Counted from the first letter of the stretch, positions 1 through 5,856 are shown. The stretch is 8,418 nucleotides of DNA from a bacterium (GCA_030637775.1 DAOWFY010000072.1:1-8418), one strand, 5' to 3'. Notes: generated by a model from the sequence alone, not told the origin. Numbers and translations: made by a program.

Positions 1-1232
1 ACCCCCAGCGAGAGAATGAAGAAGGTAATTGTGGCTAAGGAAGGGTCATAGAGGTCAAAATCGCCAAAGGAATGAATAAGAAATCCAAAGATGGATAAGG
101 ACAAGCCTAAGAGAATTAAGGATTTTCCCTTTTGGGTAATCTTTTTTACCGCTACCCGGAAAAAATTCCACCATATCCAGAGAAAGAGAAGAAGTCCAAA
201 AATCCCACTCTCCACCCAAACCTCTAAAAAATTATTATGGGCGTGCTGGGTCTCCATGGTATAGGCAAGTTTATATCTGGCAAATCTGCTTCCAAAGGTA
301 CCGGGACCACTGCCAAAAAATGGTCCTTCCTTAATCATCCGCAAACTGGCAGTCCAGTAGCCAAGTCTGTCCTGGAAAGCAGAAGGATGGGGTAGCCCCT
401 CAAACTTAAAGAACAAAAAGAAAATAAGAAGAGAAAGGGAAAGAAACAGACCGCCAAAGAAGAGTATTTTTTTTCTTTCCTTGAAAAAATAGAAAATAAG
501 AAAGAACCCAAGAATAAAGACTAAACTGATCCAACCGCCAACCGATCTTGTATAAAAGAGACAGAGAAGCAAAAGTGCACAAATTGCCAGAAAGCCAAAT
601 CGGGAGAAAAAAGTCTTCCTTTCCATTGCCATAACTAAGCCTATGGGGAAAAGCATAATCAGGTAGCCGGCTAAGATATTGGGATAAACGTAGGTAGAAA
701 AGACACGATTGGACGAGAGTCTTGCTAAAAGAGCCTGCGGTAATTCATCCATCCGATAATGGACAGCAATAAATTCCCTGGTTGCCTCCAACCCCCAGAA
801 GTATTGGTAGATTCCATAAAGAGAGACCAGGGTCGCCGAAAATAAAAGGATAACCAGAAAACCCTTGACCTCTTTTTCTTCAATATTATTGACCACCAGC
901 CAATAAAGAAGAAAATAACTGATAAATTGAAGTGAAAGGTGTAGAGAAAGGTAGTGGCTGGAAGAAAAAGAGCTGCCAACGAGGAGAAGGAGAAGGAAGA
1001 GGAAAATGGGAAGGTCCGAAGGGCTTCTCAAGAGAGGAAAAGTTTCTCCCTTCCGGCAGAAAAGATTAAACAACCAGAGTAGCACCAGAAAGACAACTAC
1101 CAATTGAAAAATGCTATTTTGAATGGGATAGGTAAGACCATCAATAAAAGGTCGTAGAAGAATGAAGGCAAGAAGAATACCTTTAATTATTTGTCTTCCA
1201 AGGCTTATACCGGCTGCTTCCTCAGTTTTCAT
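1..1232 (-). CDS. O-antigen ligase / Wzy-like polysaccharide polymerase family membrane protein (C-terminus beyond window)
   Basis: The frame is open from an ATG at 1232 down to base 1 (410 codons, no stop), so the 3' end is missing. The product is very hydrophobic, with about ten membrane helices. Family hallmarks of PF04932 are visible: an R-x-F-S-T-Y-x-x-P-N segment (176-185), YTRSVGGW (227-234), GSGPGTF (307-313) before a periplasmic loop, then AHNNFLEVWVESG (331-343) with the conserved His332, and HSFGDFD (387-393). Family members join or polymerise lipid-linked glycans at the outer face of the inner membrane; the substrate here cannot be told. The ATG is the first start after an in-frame TAG and lies inside the end of pyrD (11-bp overlap) without a clear Shine-Dalgarno, which suggests translation coupled to pyrD. 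It could be ligase or polymerase; the family call is firm. Confidence 0.88.
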   Translation of the reverse strand, partial: MKTEEAAGISLGRQIIKGILLAFILLRPFIDGLTYPIQNSIFQLVVVFLVLLWLFNLFCRKGETFPLLRSPSDLPIFLFLLLLLVGSSFSSSHYLSLHLSLQFISYFLLYWLVVNNIEEKEVKGFLVILLFSATLVSLYGIYQYFWGLEATREFIAVHYRMDELPQALLARLSSNRVFSTYVYPNILAGYLIMLFPIGLVMAMERKTFFSRFGFLAICALLLLCLFYTRSVGGWISLVFILGFFLIFYFFKERKKILFFGGLFLSLSLLIFFLFFKFEGLPHPSAFQDRLGYWTASLRMIKEGPFFGSGPGTFGSRFARYKLAYTMETQHAHNNFLEVWVESGIFGLLLFLWIWWNFFRVAVKKITQKGKSLILLGLSLSIFGFLIHSFGDFDLYDPSLATITFFILSLG

Positions 1233-2139
1233 GTAAGGAACCTACAAGTTCATTGACATCGTAAATCGCTTTGCGGAAAAGATATTTCTTTAACCCCGTA
1301 ATAATCTCCTGATAGGCATGGGGATTGACAAAAATAGCCGTTCCTAAACCAACAGCATTGGCTCCAGCAATAATAAATTCCAGAGCATCATTGCAACTGA
1401 GAATTCCTCCAGCTCCTATAATTGGCAAGGAGGTTGCTTTTCTCACCTGCCAGACCATCCTTAAAGCAATTGGCTTTATCGCTGGTCCGGAAAGCCCTCC
1501 CACAACACCTCCTAATCTTGGCGATCCTGTTTCGCTATCAATGCCCATTGCGGAAAAGGTATTTACCAGACTTAAAATGTCTGCTCCCGCTTTTTCTGCA
1601 GACTTTGCTATTCTGGTAATATCGGTGACATTAGGAGAAAGTTTAACCAAAAGAGGAAGTTCCGTTTTCTTTCTTACCGCTTTAACCAGATTAAAGGTCT
1701 CAACCTCATCCTGGGCAATAACTAAATTTTTTTTGATATTCGGACAGGAGATATTCAACTCAATCCCCGCGATCTTCTCCTTATTCAATATTTGAACAAG
1801 TTTTAGATATTCTTCACTTCCTTCTCCCGCAATACTTACTATAACCGGCGTAGAAAATTTCTTTAAGTAGGGTAGTTTCTCCTTTAAAAAAAGTTCTATT
1901 CCTACATTCGCCAGACCAATGGAGTTCAGGAGACCGGCGGCTGTTTCCACAAGCCGTGGAGGTAGGTTACCTGCCCTTGGTTTAAGGGTAATTGTCTTGG
2001 TCACTATTGCCCCTACCCTATTAATATCGATTAAATCCCTGTACTCCTCTCCATAGCCAAAACAACCACTCTCCAGGACTACCGGGTTCTTGAGAATTAT
2101 TCGCTGGCCAAGTTTTACCTTTAGGTTAATCTTTTTCAC
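1222..2139 (-). CDS. pyrD: Dihydroorotate dehydrogenase, class 1B catalytic subunit (PyrD)
   Basis: Oxidises dihydroorotate to orotate in de novo pyrimidine synthesis. The class 1B form works as a heterotetramer with PyrK, passing electrons from its FMN to FAD, a [2Fe-2S] cluster and NAD+ in the cytoplasm. The 305 residues match the usual length. Recognisable segments are NPVVLESGCFGYG near residue 18, the KPRAGNLPPRLVET stretch near 53-66, LLNSIGLANVG (70-80), NISCPN at 129-134 with Cys132 as the expected catalytic base of class 1 enzymes, and the FMN phosphate-binding IGAGGI near residue 241. Adjacent pyrK confirms class 1B rather than 1A. It starts at GTG 2139, with GAGGAGA seven bases upstream; the GTGA overlaps the pyrK stop by four bases. 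The GTG start and overlap imply coupling to pyrK. Confidence 0.95.
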   Translation of the reverse strand: MKKINLKVKLGQRIILKNPVVLESGCFGYGEEYRDLIDINRVGAIVTKTITLKPRAGNLPPRLVETAAGLLNSIGLANVGIELFLKEKLPYLKKFSTPVIVSIAGEGSEEYLKLVQILNKEKIAGIELNISCPNIKKNLVIAQDEVETFNLVKAVRKKTELPLLVKLSPNVTDITRIAKSAEKAGADILSLVNTFSAMGIDSETGSPRLGGVVGGLSGPAIKPIALRMVWQVRKATSLPIIGAGGILSCNDALEFIIAGANAVGLGTAIFVNPHAYQEIITGLKKYLFRKAIYDVNELVGSLHEN

Positions 2140-2987
2140 CAGATTATCTCCTCACTATTGAAAACCGGACCATCCTTACAAACTCTTTTATACCTCTCCC
2201 TCTTTACCCTTATCACACATCCCCGACAGGCCCCTACTCCACAGGCCATATGTTCCTCTAAAGAGACCTGGCAGAAAATCCTGTGGCTTCTGGCAATTTC
2301 GGCTATCTTTTTAAGCATCTCCATTGGACCACAGGCATAAATAACGCTGGAAGGTTTAAGGTTAAAGGTTGAAAGCAAGTCGGTAACTAAACCTTTCCTT
2401 CCTAAGCTCCCATCCTCGGTAGAGACCTTGATTTCCCCACCCAATCTCTCAAATTCATCCCGGCAGAGAATATTTTCAGCTTTTTTGCCACCAATGAGAA
2501 TCGTAAAGTGAGTAACCCCCCTCCTTCTATCCTCCCCCTCAAGGGGAGTGAAGCCCCCGGAGATAGGTGGGGGTGCAATCTTCTCGGCTAAGAAATAGAG
2601 AGAGGCTACCCCTATACCGCCGGCAACAAGAATAATCTTTGCTCCTTTATCCGGCAATTTGTAGCCTTTGCCCAAAGGTCCAATAACATCTAAATATTGC
2701 CCCTTCTTCCTCTGGGAAAGGATTTCCGTCCCCTTACCCCTTACCCTATAAAGAATATCTACATTCTGTCTTTTTACTCGATGGATAGAAAATGGTCTGC
2801 GGAGTAAAGGAAAAATCTCCTGGTTAACCCCGTGAGAGACCGGAGGTCCTACGGGATTAACCTTAATATGGAGAAATTGCCCCGGTTTACTTACCCGGGC
2901 GATCTTCTCTGCTTTCAGAGAAAGTCGATAGTAAATTGCTGAGAGAAGTTCTCTATTTTCAATAATCTCCGCTTTTATCTGAAGCAT
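2136..2987 (-). CDS. pyrK: Dihydroorotate dehydrogenase B, electron-transfer subunit (PyrK)
   Basis: FAD and [2Fe-2S] protein that carries electrons from PyrD to NAD+. From N to C: a ferredoxin-reductase-like beta barrel with the FAD-binding RRPFSIHRV; a NAD-binding segment LVAGGIGVASLYFLAE; TEDGSLGRKGLVTDLL; YACGPMEMLK; and a C-terminal cluster motif with Cys249, Cys254, Cys257 and Cys270. I chose ATG 2987 (283 residues). An in-frame TTG at 3002 would add five residues, but the best promoter predicts a transcript beginning near 2997, downstream of that TTG, and the family normally starts close to this methionine. Oddity: about 20 residues rich in Pro, Gly and Arg (PPPISGG to RRRGV) sit between the NAD-binding helix and the next strand; they are encoded by a palindrome (2515-2574) and look like an in-frame insertion. 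The frame and all later motifs are intact, so the gene is probably functional. Confidence 0.93.
   Translation of the reverse strand: MLQIKAEIIENRELLSAIYYRLSLKAEKIARVSKPGQFLHIKVNPVGPPVSHGVNQEIFPLLRRPFSIHRVKRQNVDILYRVRGKGTEILSQRKKGQYLDVIGPLGKGYKLPDKGAKIILVAGGIGVASLYFLAEKIAPPPISGGFTPLEGEDRRRGVTHFTILIGGKKAENILCRDEFERLGGEIKVSTEDGSLGRKGLVTDLLSTFNLKPSSVIYACGPMEMLKKIAEIARSHRIFCQVSLEEHMACGVGACRGCVIRVKRERYKRVCKDGPVFNSEEIIW
2515..2574. repeat. Imperfect palindromic element inserted in frame within pyrK
   Basis: On the plus strand this 60-base stretch folds as nested arms: outer ACCCCC (2515-2520) with GGGGGT (2569-2574), middle CTATC (2527-2531) with GATAG (2562-2566), and inner CTCCCC (2532-2537) with GGGGAG (2543-2548) around a five-base loop. 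It is far more G/C-run-rich than its surroundings. Its minus-strand translation is the extra Pro/Gly/Arg-rich segment of PyrK. The length is a multiple of three, and the frame is kept on both sides. It resembles in kind, not in sequence, the palindromic elements that Rickettsia carries inside genes. Whether it is a genome-wide repeat cannot be seen from one copy. Confidence 0.7.
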
Positions 2988-3003
2988 GTTATTGTTAGGC
3001 AAC

Positions 3004-3032
3004 AGTTTAACACATTTCCCCTAAAGAGACAA
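3004..3032 (-). promoter_or_regulatory. Predicted sigma70-like promoter of the pyrK-pyrD-O-antigen ligase operon
   Basis: Reading the minus strand: -35 TTGTCT (3032-3027), a 17-base spacer, then -10 TAAACT (3009-3004) preceded by an extended TGT. Transcription would begin about base 2997, only some ten bases before the pyrK ATG at 2987, giving a very short leader. It is back-to-back with the DUF4321 promoter; the two -35 boxes are 13 bases apart. Confidence 0.55.
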
Positions 3033-3045
3033 TGGAGTATTCTTC

Positions 3046-3074
3046 TTGACATATCCGTCTCCATCCCGTAAAAT
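3046..3074 (+). promoter_or_regulatory. Near-consensus sigma70-like promoter for the DUF4321 gene
   Basis: TTGACA (3046-3051) is a perfect -35 box, followed by exactly 17 bases and TAAAAT (3069-3074), five of six matches to the -10 consensus. The start codon follows 30 bases later, with a GGGGG Shine-Dalgarno at 3093-3097. It is the strongest promoter in the window and could drive the small gene at high level; read-through into radC is possible but interrupted by a strong hairpin. Confidence 0.72.
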
Positions 3075-3103
3075 AGAAGACAAATTAAAAAAGGGGGACA
3101 AAA

Positions 3104-3367
3104 ATGAAACATAGTATTGTCTTTCTGATCTTTATCCTGGTTATTGGTACTCTTATCGGCACCACCGTTGGAGAACTGCTGGGGCTTTTAGTGGGAGAAG
3201 GAACGAAAATGCATTCCTTTTTTAACCTGGGCCTTACTCCCTCCTTTAGTCCTACCACGCTCAATCTTATCATTATGAGCATTACCTTTGGCATCAAAGC
3301 AAAGATCACTCTCTGTGGTGTTCTGGGTATGCTCCTCTGCGCCGTTTTCGCCATAAGAAAACTTTAA
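3104..3367 (+). CDS. DUF4321 family small membrane protein
   Basis: An 87-residue protein with a hydrophobic N-terminal helix (about 5-25), a G-x-L-I-G-x-x-x-G-E-L-L-G pattern (15-27), a short amphipathic loop, FFNLGLTPSFSPTTL (39-53), and a second hydrophobic segment with SITFGIKAKITLCGVLG (59-75) ending near 84. This layout is what I know of DUF4321 proteins, found in Firmicutes and several candidate phyla; their role is unknown. The ATG follows a GGGGGAC Shine-Dalgarno by 5-6 bases and a near-consensus promoter. It is divergent from pyrK and upstream of radC. The family assignment is from memory of the pattern, so moderately sure. Confidence 0.72.
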   Translation: MKHSIVFLIFILVIGTLIGTTVGELLGLLVGEGTKMHSFFNLGLTPSFSPTTLNLIIMSITFGIKAKITLCGVLGMLLCAVFAIRKL

Positions 3368-3390
3368 CTCAACCACAAATAGGCGCAGAT

Positions 3391-3486
3391 GTCATTCTGA
3401 CCCCTGTGCTTTCTTGCTTCATCCCTGTTCTTGCTTTCGCAAGAAAGCACAGGGAGAACAGCAAGAACGGGGGGAGGAATCTCGCC
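3391..3486. repeat. Composite inverted-repeat element with interleaved arms before radC
   Basis: The central part has two pairs of arms in the order A, B, A', B'. A is CCCTGTGCTTTCTTGC (3402-3417) and A' is its perfect 16-base complement (3439-3454). B is CCCTGTTCTTGC (3423-3434), and B' GCAAGAACGGGG (3461-3472) complements it at 11 of 12 bases. A and B resemble each other, so the arms may be diverged copies; as RNA they could form alternative hairpins or a pseudoknot. Outside the arms lie GTCATTCTGA (3391-3400) and GAATCTCGCC (3477-3486), which resemble the two ends of a short dispersed repeat I recall from many uncultivated bacterial genomes. There is no following T-run, so it is not a typical intrinsic terminator, although it may weaken read-through from the upstream gene. 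Confidence 0.72.
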
Positions 3487-3503
3487 TTCAAACATTAGAA
3501 AGA

Positions 3504-4199
3504 ATGAAAAAATATAAAAATGGTATAAAAAATTGGCCGAAGGATGAAAGACCGAGAGAAAAACTCTTTAAGTCCGGAGAACATACATTAAGTGACACCG
3601 AGTTATTAGCCATTCTTCTCCGTACTGGCACAAAAGGCCAAAGCGCTATCGACTTAGCCAGAAGCATCATTAAAGAATTCAAAACCTTCCGTAATATGAG
3701 CCATACCGATATCCGTCAATGGAAAGAATTTAAAGGCCTGGGTCAAGCCAAAATTGCTCAGATTAAAGCGGCCCTTGAAATTGGCAGAAGATTTAGAGAA
3801 CAGGAGACAAAGGAAAAGAAAATAAAGATAACCTGCGCCAAAGATGTCGCTGATCTCCTTATGCCCAGAATGAGAGATCTAAAGAAGGAGGTCTTTAAAG
3901 CCTTGCTTTTAGATGGACAGAATAAACTTATTGATATTGCCGAGATAGAGGAAGGTTCCATCACCCAGGCAAGCCCGGTTATTAGAGAGATAATCTCTAA
4001 GGCTTTACAGAACTTTGCCGCTGCTATCATCTGTGTTCATAACCACCCCTCAGGTAATCCCGACCCCAGCCAAGAAGACAAAGAATTTACTAAAGAACTC
4101 ACCTCTGCCGGTAAGATTATGCAGATAAAAGTCTTAGACCACATCATCTTTGGCGATAACACCCACTTCAGCTTCGCCGATGAAGGGTTGATGAAGTAA
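3504..4199 (+). CDS. radC: RadC family JAB/MPN-domain protein
   Basis: A 231-residue protein of normal RadC length. The N-terminal UPF0758 part has WPKDERPREKL and a helix-hairpin-helix FKGLGQAKIAQIKAALE (about 76-92), a non-specific DNA-binding element. The C-terminal JAB domain has EEGSITQA followed by HNHPSGNPDPSQED, giving the JAMM zinc ligands His179, His181 and Asp192 with Ser189, so the metal site is complete. The family was named for radiation sensitivity, but its biochemical role is unsettled; it often accompanies mobile or stress loci. I start at ATG 3504. An upstream TTG at 3414 would add 30 residues read out of the repeat element and unlike the family. The Shine-Dalgarno is weak at 3504 (GGAGG at 3473-3477 is too far). 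The stop overlaps the next start as TAATG. Confidence 0.93.
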   Translation: MKKYKNGIKNWPKDERPREKLFKSGEHTLSDTELLAILLRTGTKGQSAIDLARSIIKEFKTFRNMSHTDIRQWKEFKGLGQAKIAQIKAALEIGRRFREQETKEKKIKITCAKDVADLLMPRMRDLKKEVFKALLLDGQNKLIDIAEIEEGSITQASPVIREIISKALQNFAAAIICVHNHPSGNPDPSQEDKEFTKELTSAGKIMQIKVLDHIIFGDNTHFSFADEGLMK

Positions 4200-4717
4200 T
4201 GGAAATAGAAGTTATTCGCAGCCATAGGAGGAGAAGGACAATTAGCGCCCGGTTTGCGGATGGTATAATGTATATCTATGCGCCGGTGGGCATATCCGAT
4301 GAGAAATTAGCCGAAGTTACCAGGAATTTCAAGAGGCGATTCGAAAGACAAAAACTTAAAAAGGAATTGAAAATTAAGGAGAATCTCAACGAGGTAGTAC
4401 GGAGGCTAAATGAAAAATATTTTGGAGGAAAGCTTAAAATTGAATCTACAAAATATGCGGTTAATCAACATAAAAGATTTGGAAGTTGCAACCACCGAAA
4501 AGGGACTATTCGTATATCTTACCGTTTAGCTAAGATGCCCCAATGGGTGAGAGATTACGTAATTGTTCATGAGATGGCTCATATCATCCAGCCCAACCAT
4601 AGTAAATCTTTCTGGGATATCGTATCTCGATATAAACTCGCTGAAAGGGCAAGAGGGTATCTTATGGCTAAAGGATTTGAGCCGGAAGCAGAATCCGATA
4701 TAGAAGAAGTACAGTGA
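4199..4717 (+). CDS. YgjP-like (DUF45/SprT-related) zinc metallopeptidase
   Basis: A 172-residue protein with the YgjP/DUF45 layout: an N-terminal strand region with SHRRRRTISARF and a dG-x-m-x-i-x-AP pattern (8-30), a charged helix (36-66), the signature FGSC (94-97; usually WGSC), an I-R-I-S-Y-R-L strand, and the zinc-peptidase motif HEMAH (124-128) with the third ligand in NHS (His134) followed by FW. Known relatives are cytoplasmic metalloproteases of the M48/SprT-like group, with poorly known substrates. Its ATG shares bases with the radC TAA stop, so the two are probably translated together. There is no separate Shine-Dalgarno. Coupling to RadC suggests a shared role, but this is inference. 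Confidence 0.87.
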   Translation: MEIEVIRSHRRRRTISARFADGIMYIYAPVGISDEKLAEVTRNFKRRFERQKLKKELKIKENLNEVVRRLNEKYFGGKLKIESTKYAVNQHKRFGSCNHRKGTIRISYRLAKMPQWVRDYVIVHEMAHIIQPNHSKSFWDIVSRYKLAERARGYLMAKGFEPEAESDIEEVQ

Positions 4718-4727
4718 AAAACAAAAA

Positions 4728-4732
4728 GGAGG
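4728..4732 (+). promoter_or_regulatory. Shine-Dalgarno GGAGG that fixes the start of the small membrane protein
   Basis: GGAGG at 4728-4732 stands seven bases before the ATG at 4740 but only one base before the ATG at 4734. The normal spacing therefore selects the second methionine, making the product 66 rather than 68 residues. Confidence 0.65.
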
Positions 4733-4739
4733 GATGAAA

Positions 4740-4940
4740 ATGGGTTTGGTGAATTTTTGGAAAGAGAAAGCGAAAAGGATAGGTTATATTGAAATTGGGT
4801 TGATAAAGTTAAGCTGTATCGCTTTTGGGTTGATGCTGGCGGCCTGGATTCCCGCATTAACCAGAATAAACGGAGGCTGGTATCTCCTAATTTCTCTGTT
4901 GGCCGCGATAAAACCAGCAATTACAGTATATAAGAAATAA
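4740..4940 (+). CDS. Small two-helix membrane protein of unknown function
   Basis: A 66-residue protein that I cannot place in a named family with confidence. A short basic N-terminus (WKEKAKR) is followed by YIEIGLIKLSCIAFGLMLAAW, an Arg/Asn turn with a GGWYLL motif, a second hydrophobic helix, and a basic KPAITVYKK tail. The charges suggest both ends in the cytoplasm and a tight outside turn. A strong Shine-Dalgarno and a position 22 bases after the metallopeptidase and 36 bases before the nuclease-like gene put it in the same transcription unit. Small proteins of this general shape (a KLS helix, WY at the turn, KP near the end) recur in candidate-phylum genomes as far as I recall, but no function is known. 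Confidence 0.7.
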   Translation: MGLVNFWKEKAKRIGYIEIGLIKLSCIAFGLMLAAWIPALTRINGGWYLLISLLAAIKPAITVYKK

Positions 4941-4976
4941 ACCTTCTTCCGGTAAAAGGAGACATAAAGGAGCCTA

Positions 4977-5681
4977 ATGATTAAGCTCTCGCCCTCGAGT
5001 TTGAATATATTTCTTGAATGTCCACGGTGTTTCTGGCTGCAGATGAATAGACGCATAAAAAGGCCCCGGGGAATATTCCCCTCTTTACCGGGAGGGATGG
5101 ACTTGGTAATCAAGAAGTATTTTGATAAATATCGCATCAAGGATGAATTACCTCCGGAAATAAAAGGAAGGGTTGAGGGGAAGCTGTTTAATAATTTAGC
5201 CCTTTTAGAAAGGTGGCGGAGTTGGAGAACAACGGACCTCCGCTATGAAGATAAGCCATTGAATGTCTCCCTTTCCGGAGCCCTGGATGACTGCTTGGTA
5301 GATGGTAATTACTACATCCCGCTTGATTATAAAACCAGAGGTTCGGCGCTAAAGGGGGACCCCAGGAAATATTACCAGAATCAGCTTGATTGCTACTGTT
5401 TGATGCTGGAATCGAAAGGCTACCGGACTAAGGGAATTTCTTATCTCCTCTACTATTACCCCCAATTCGTTAAGGAAAACGGTATCGTAAAATTTGAGGT
5501 GAAACCCATCAAGATAGAAACCAATATCAAAACAGCAGAAAGAACCGTCAAAAATGCTATAGAACTCCTATCAGAGAAGGACATGCCCCAACCAGGCCCC
5601 AATTGTGAATACTGCAACTGGCTTAACAAGAGAAATCAACCCGTTCAAGGCTCCCTGCCCGGCCTATTTGAAGAGAAGTAA
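4977..5681 (+). CDS. PD-(D/E)XK superfamily protein, RecB/Cas4-like nuclease fold
   Basis: A 234-residue protein. It opens with LSPSSLNIFLECPRCFWLQ, typical of PDDEXK_1 (PF12705) proteins. The nuclease core is seen as GALDD (101-105; Asp104), then PLDYKT with Asp117 and Lys119, then a QLDCY motif (136-140), matching the RecB-family QxxxY motif. Cysteines are paired at both ends: Cys15/Cys18 and Cys210/Cys213 (PNCEYCNW), a placement that could hold an iron-sulfur cluster as in Cas4 and AddB, although those usually use one N-terminal and three C-terminal cysteines. It likely acts on DNA ends or as an exonuclease; the substrate is unknown. AAGGAG lies four bases before the ATG. No CRISPR array or cas1/cas2 is in the window, so a Cas4 name is not justified. 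Confidence 0.83.
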   Translation: MIKLSPSSLNIFLECPRCFWLQMNRRIKRPRGIFPSLPGGMDLVIKKYFDKYRIKDELPPEIKGRVEGKLFNNLALLERWRSWRTTDLRYEDKPLNVSLSGALDDCLVDGNYYIPLDYKTRGSALKGDPRKYYQNQLDCYCLMLESKGYRTKGISYLLYYYPQFVKENGIVKFEVKPIKIETNIKTAERTVKNAIELLSEKDMPQPGPNCEYCNWLNKRNQPVQGSLPGLFEEK

Positions 5682-5703
5682 GGATAAATCTAAAACTAAA
5701 ATA

Positions 5704-5742
5704 ATGTTCACCCCGAGCAAATGTTCACAAAAAAGTGAACAT
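5704..5742. repeat. ATGTTCAC repeats with a hairpin
   Basis: ATGTTCAC occurs at 5704-5711 and again at 5721-5728, 17 bases apart, and its complement GTGAACAT at 5735-5742. The last two form a perfect eight-base stem around an A6 loop. There is no T-run after it, so it is not a convincing terminator. It lies between the nuclease-like gene and the AbiE operon, about 80 bases before the predicted AbiE promoter. It could be an operator, a protein-binding repeat or the edge of an inserted segment. Nothing else is seen in 5743-5815. Confidence 0.6.
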
Positions 5743-5819
5743 CAGTAATCGTTGTATTATTTTCCATGAAGTGCCAGTAAGCGGAATTTCGTGAAAAGAG
5801 ATACACCGCCGGATTTTTT

Positions 5820-5856
5820 CATTGACATCAGCATTCAGTATGATAAACTATCAATG
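5820..5856. promoter_or_regulatory. Candidate AbiEi operator: inverted repeats over the abiE promoter
   Basis: CATTGA (5820-5825) and TCAATG (5851-5856) are perfect complements bracketing the promoter, and TGATA-AAC-TATCA (5841-5853) is a smaller palindrome covering the -10 box. Known AbiEi proteins repress their own operon by binding inverted repeats in the promoter, so these arms are reasonable operator half-sites. Assignment is inference from position and symmetry. Confidence 0.45.
5822..5849 (+). promoter_or_regulatory. Predicted promoter of the abiE operon
   Basis: TTGACA (5822-5827) is a perfect -35 box. Sixteen bases later comes TAAACT (5844-5849), preceded by TGA, an extended -10 signal. 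The leader to the AbiEi ATG is about 38 bases and contains AGGAG at 5882-5886, seven bases before the start. Confidence 0.55.

Noticed and set aside
725-979. 84-codon minus-strand open frame
   Set aside because: It lies within the O-antigen ligase gene in another frame, and its residues show no family pattern, while the long frame from 1232 to 1 reads as a coherent membrane protein.
1325-1795. 156-codon plus-strand open frame opposite pyrD
   Set aside because: It is antisense to a clear, full-length PyrD; there is no good Shine-Dalgarno and no recognisable domain.
3402-3454. Intrinsic terminator of the DUF4321 gene
   Set aside because: The stem is long and perfect, but the loop is 21 bases and no T-run follows, so it was reported as a repeat element instead.
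4977-5681. Cas4 of a CRISPR system
   Set aside because: The nuclease core is similar, but there is no repeat array, no cas1/cas2, and the cysteine pattern differs.
5743-5815. Possible small gene or mobile-element remnant in the AbiE upstream gap
   Set aside because: Only short frames (under 30 codons) without Shine-Dalgarno or recognisable protein pattern are present.
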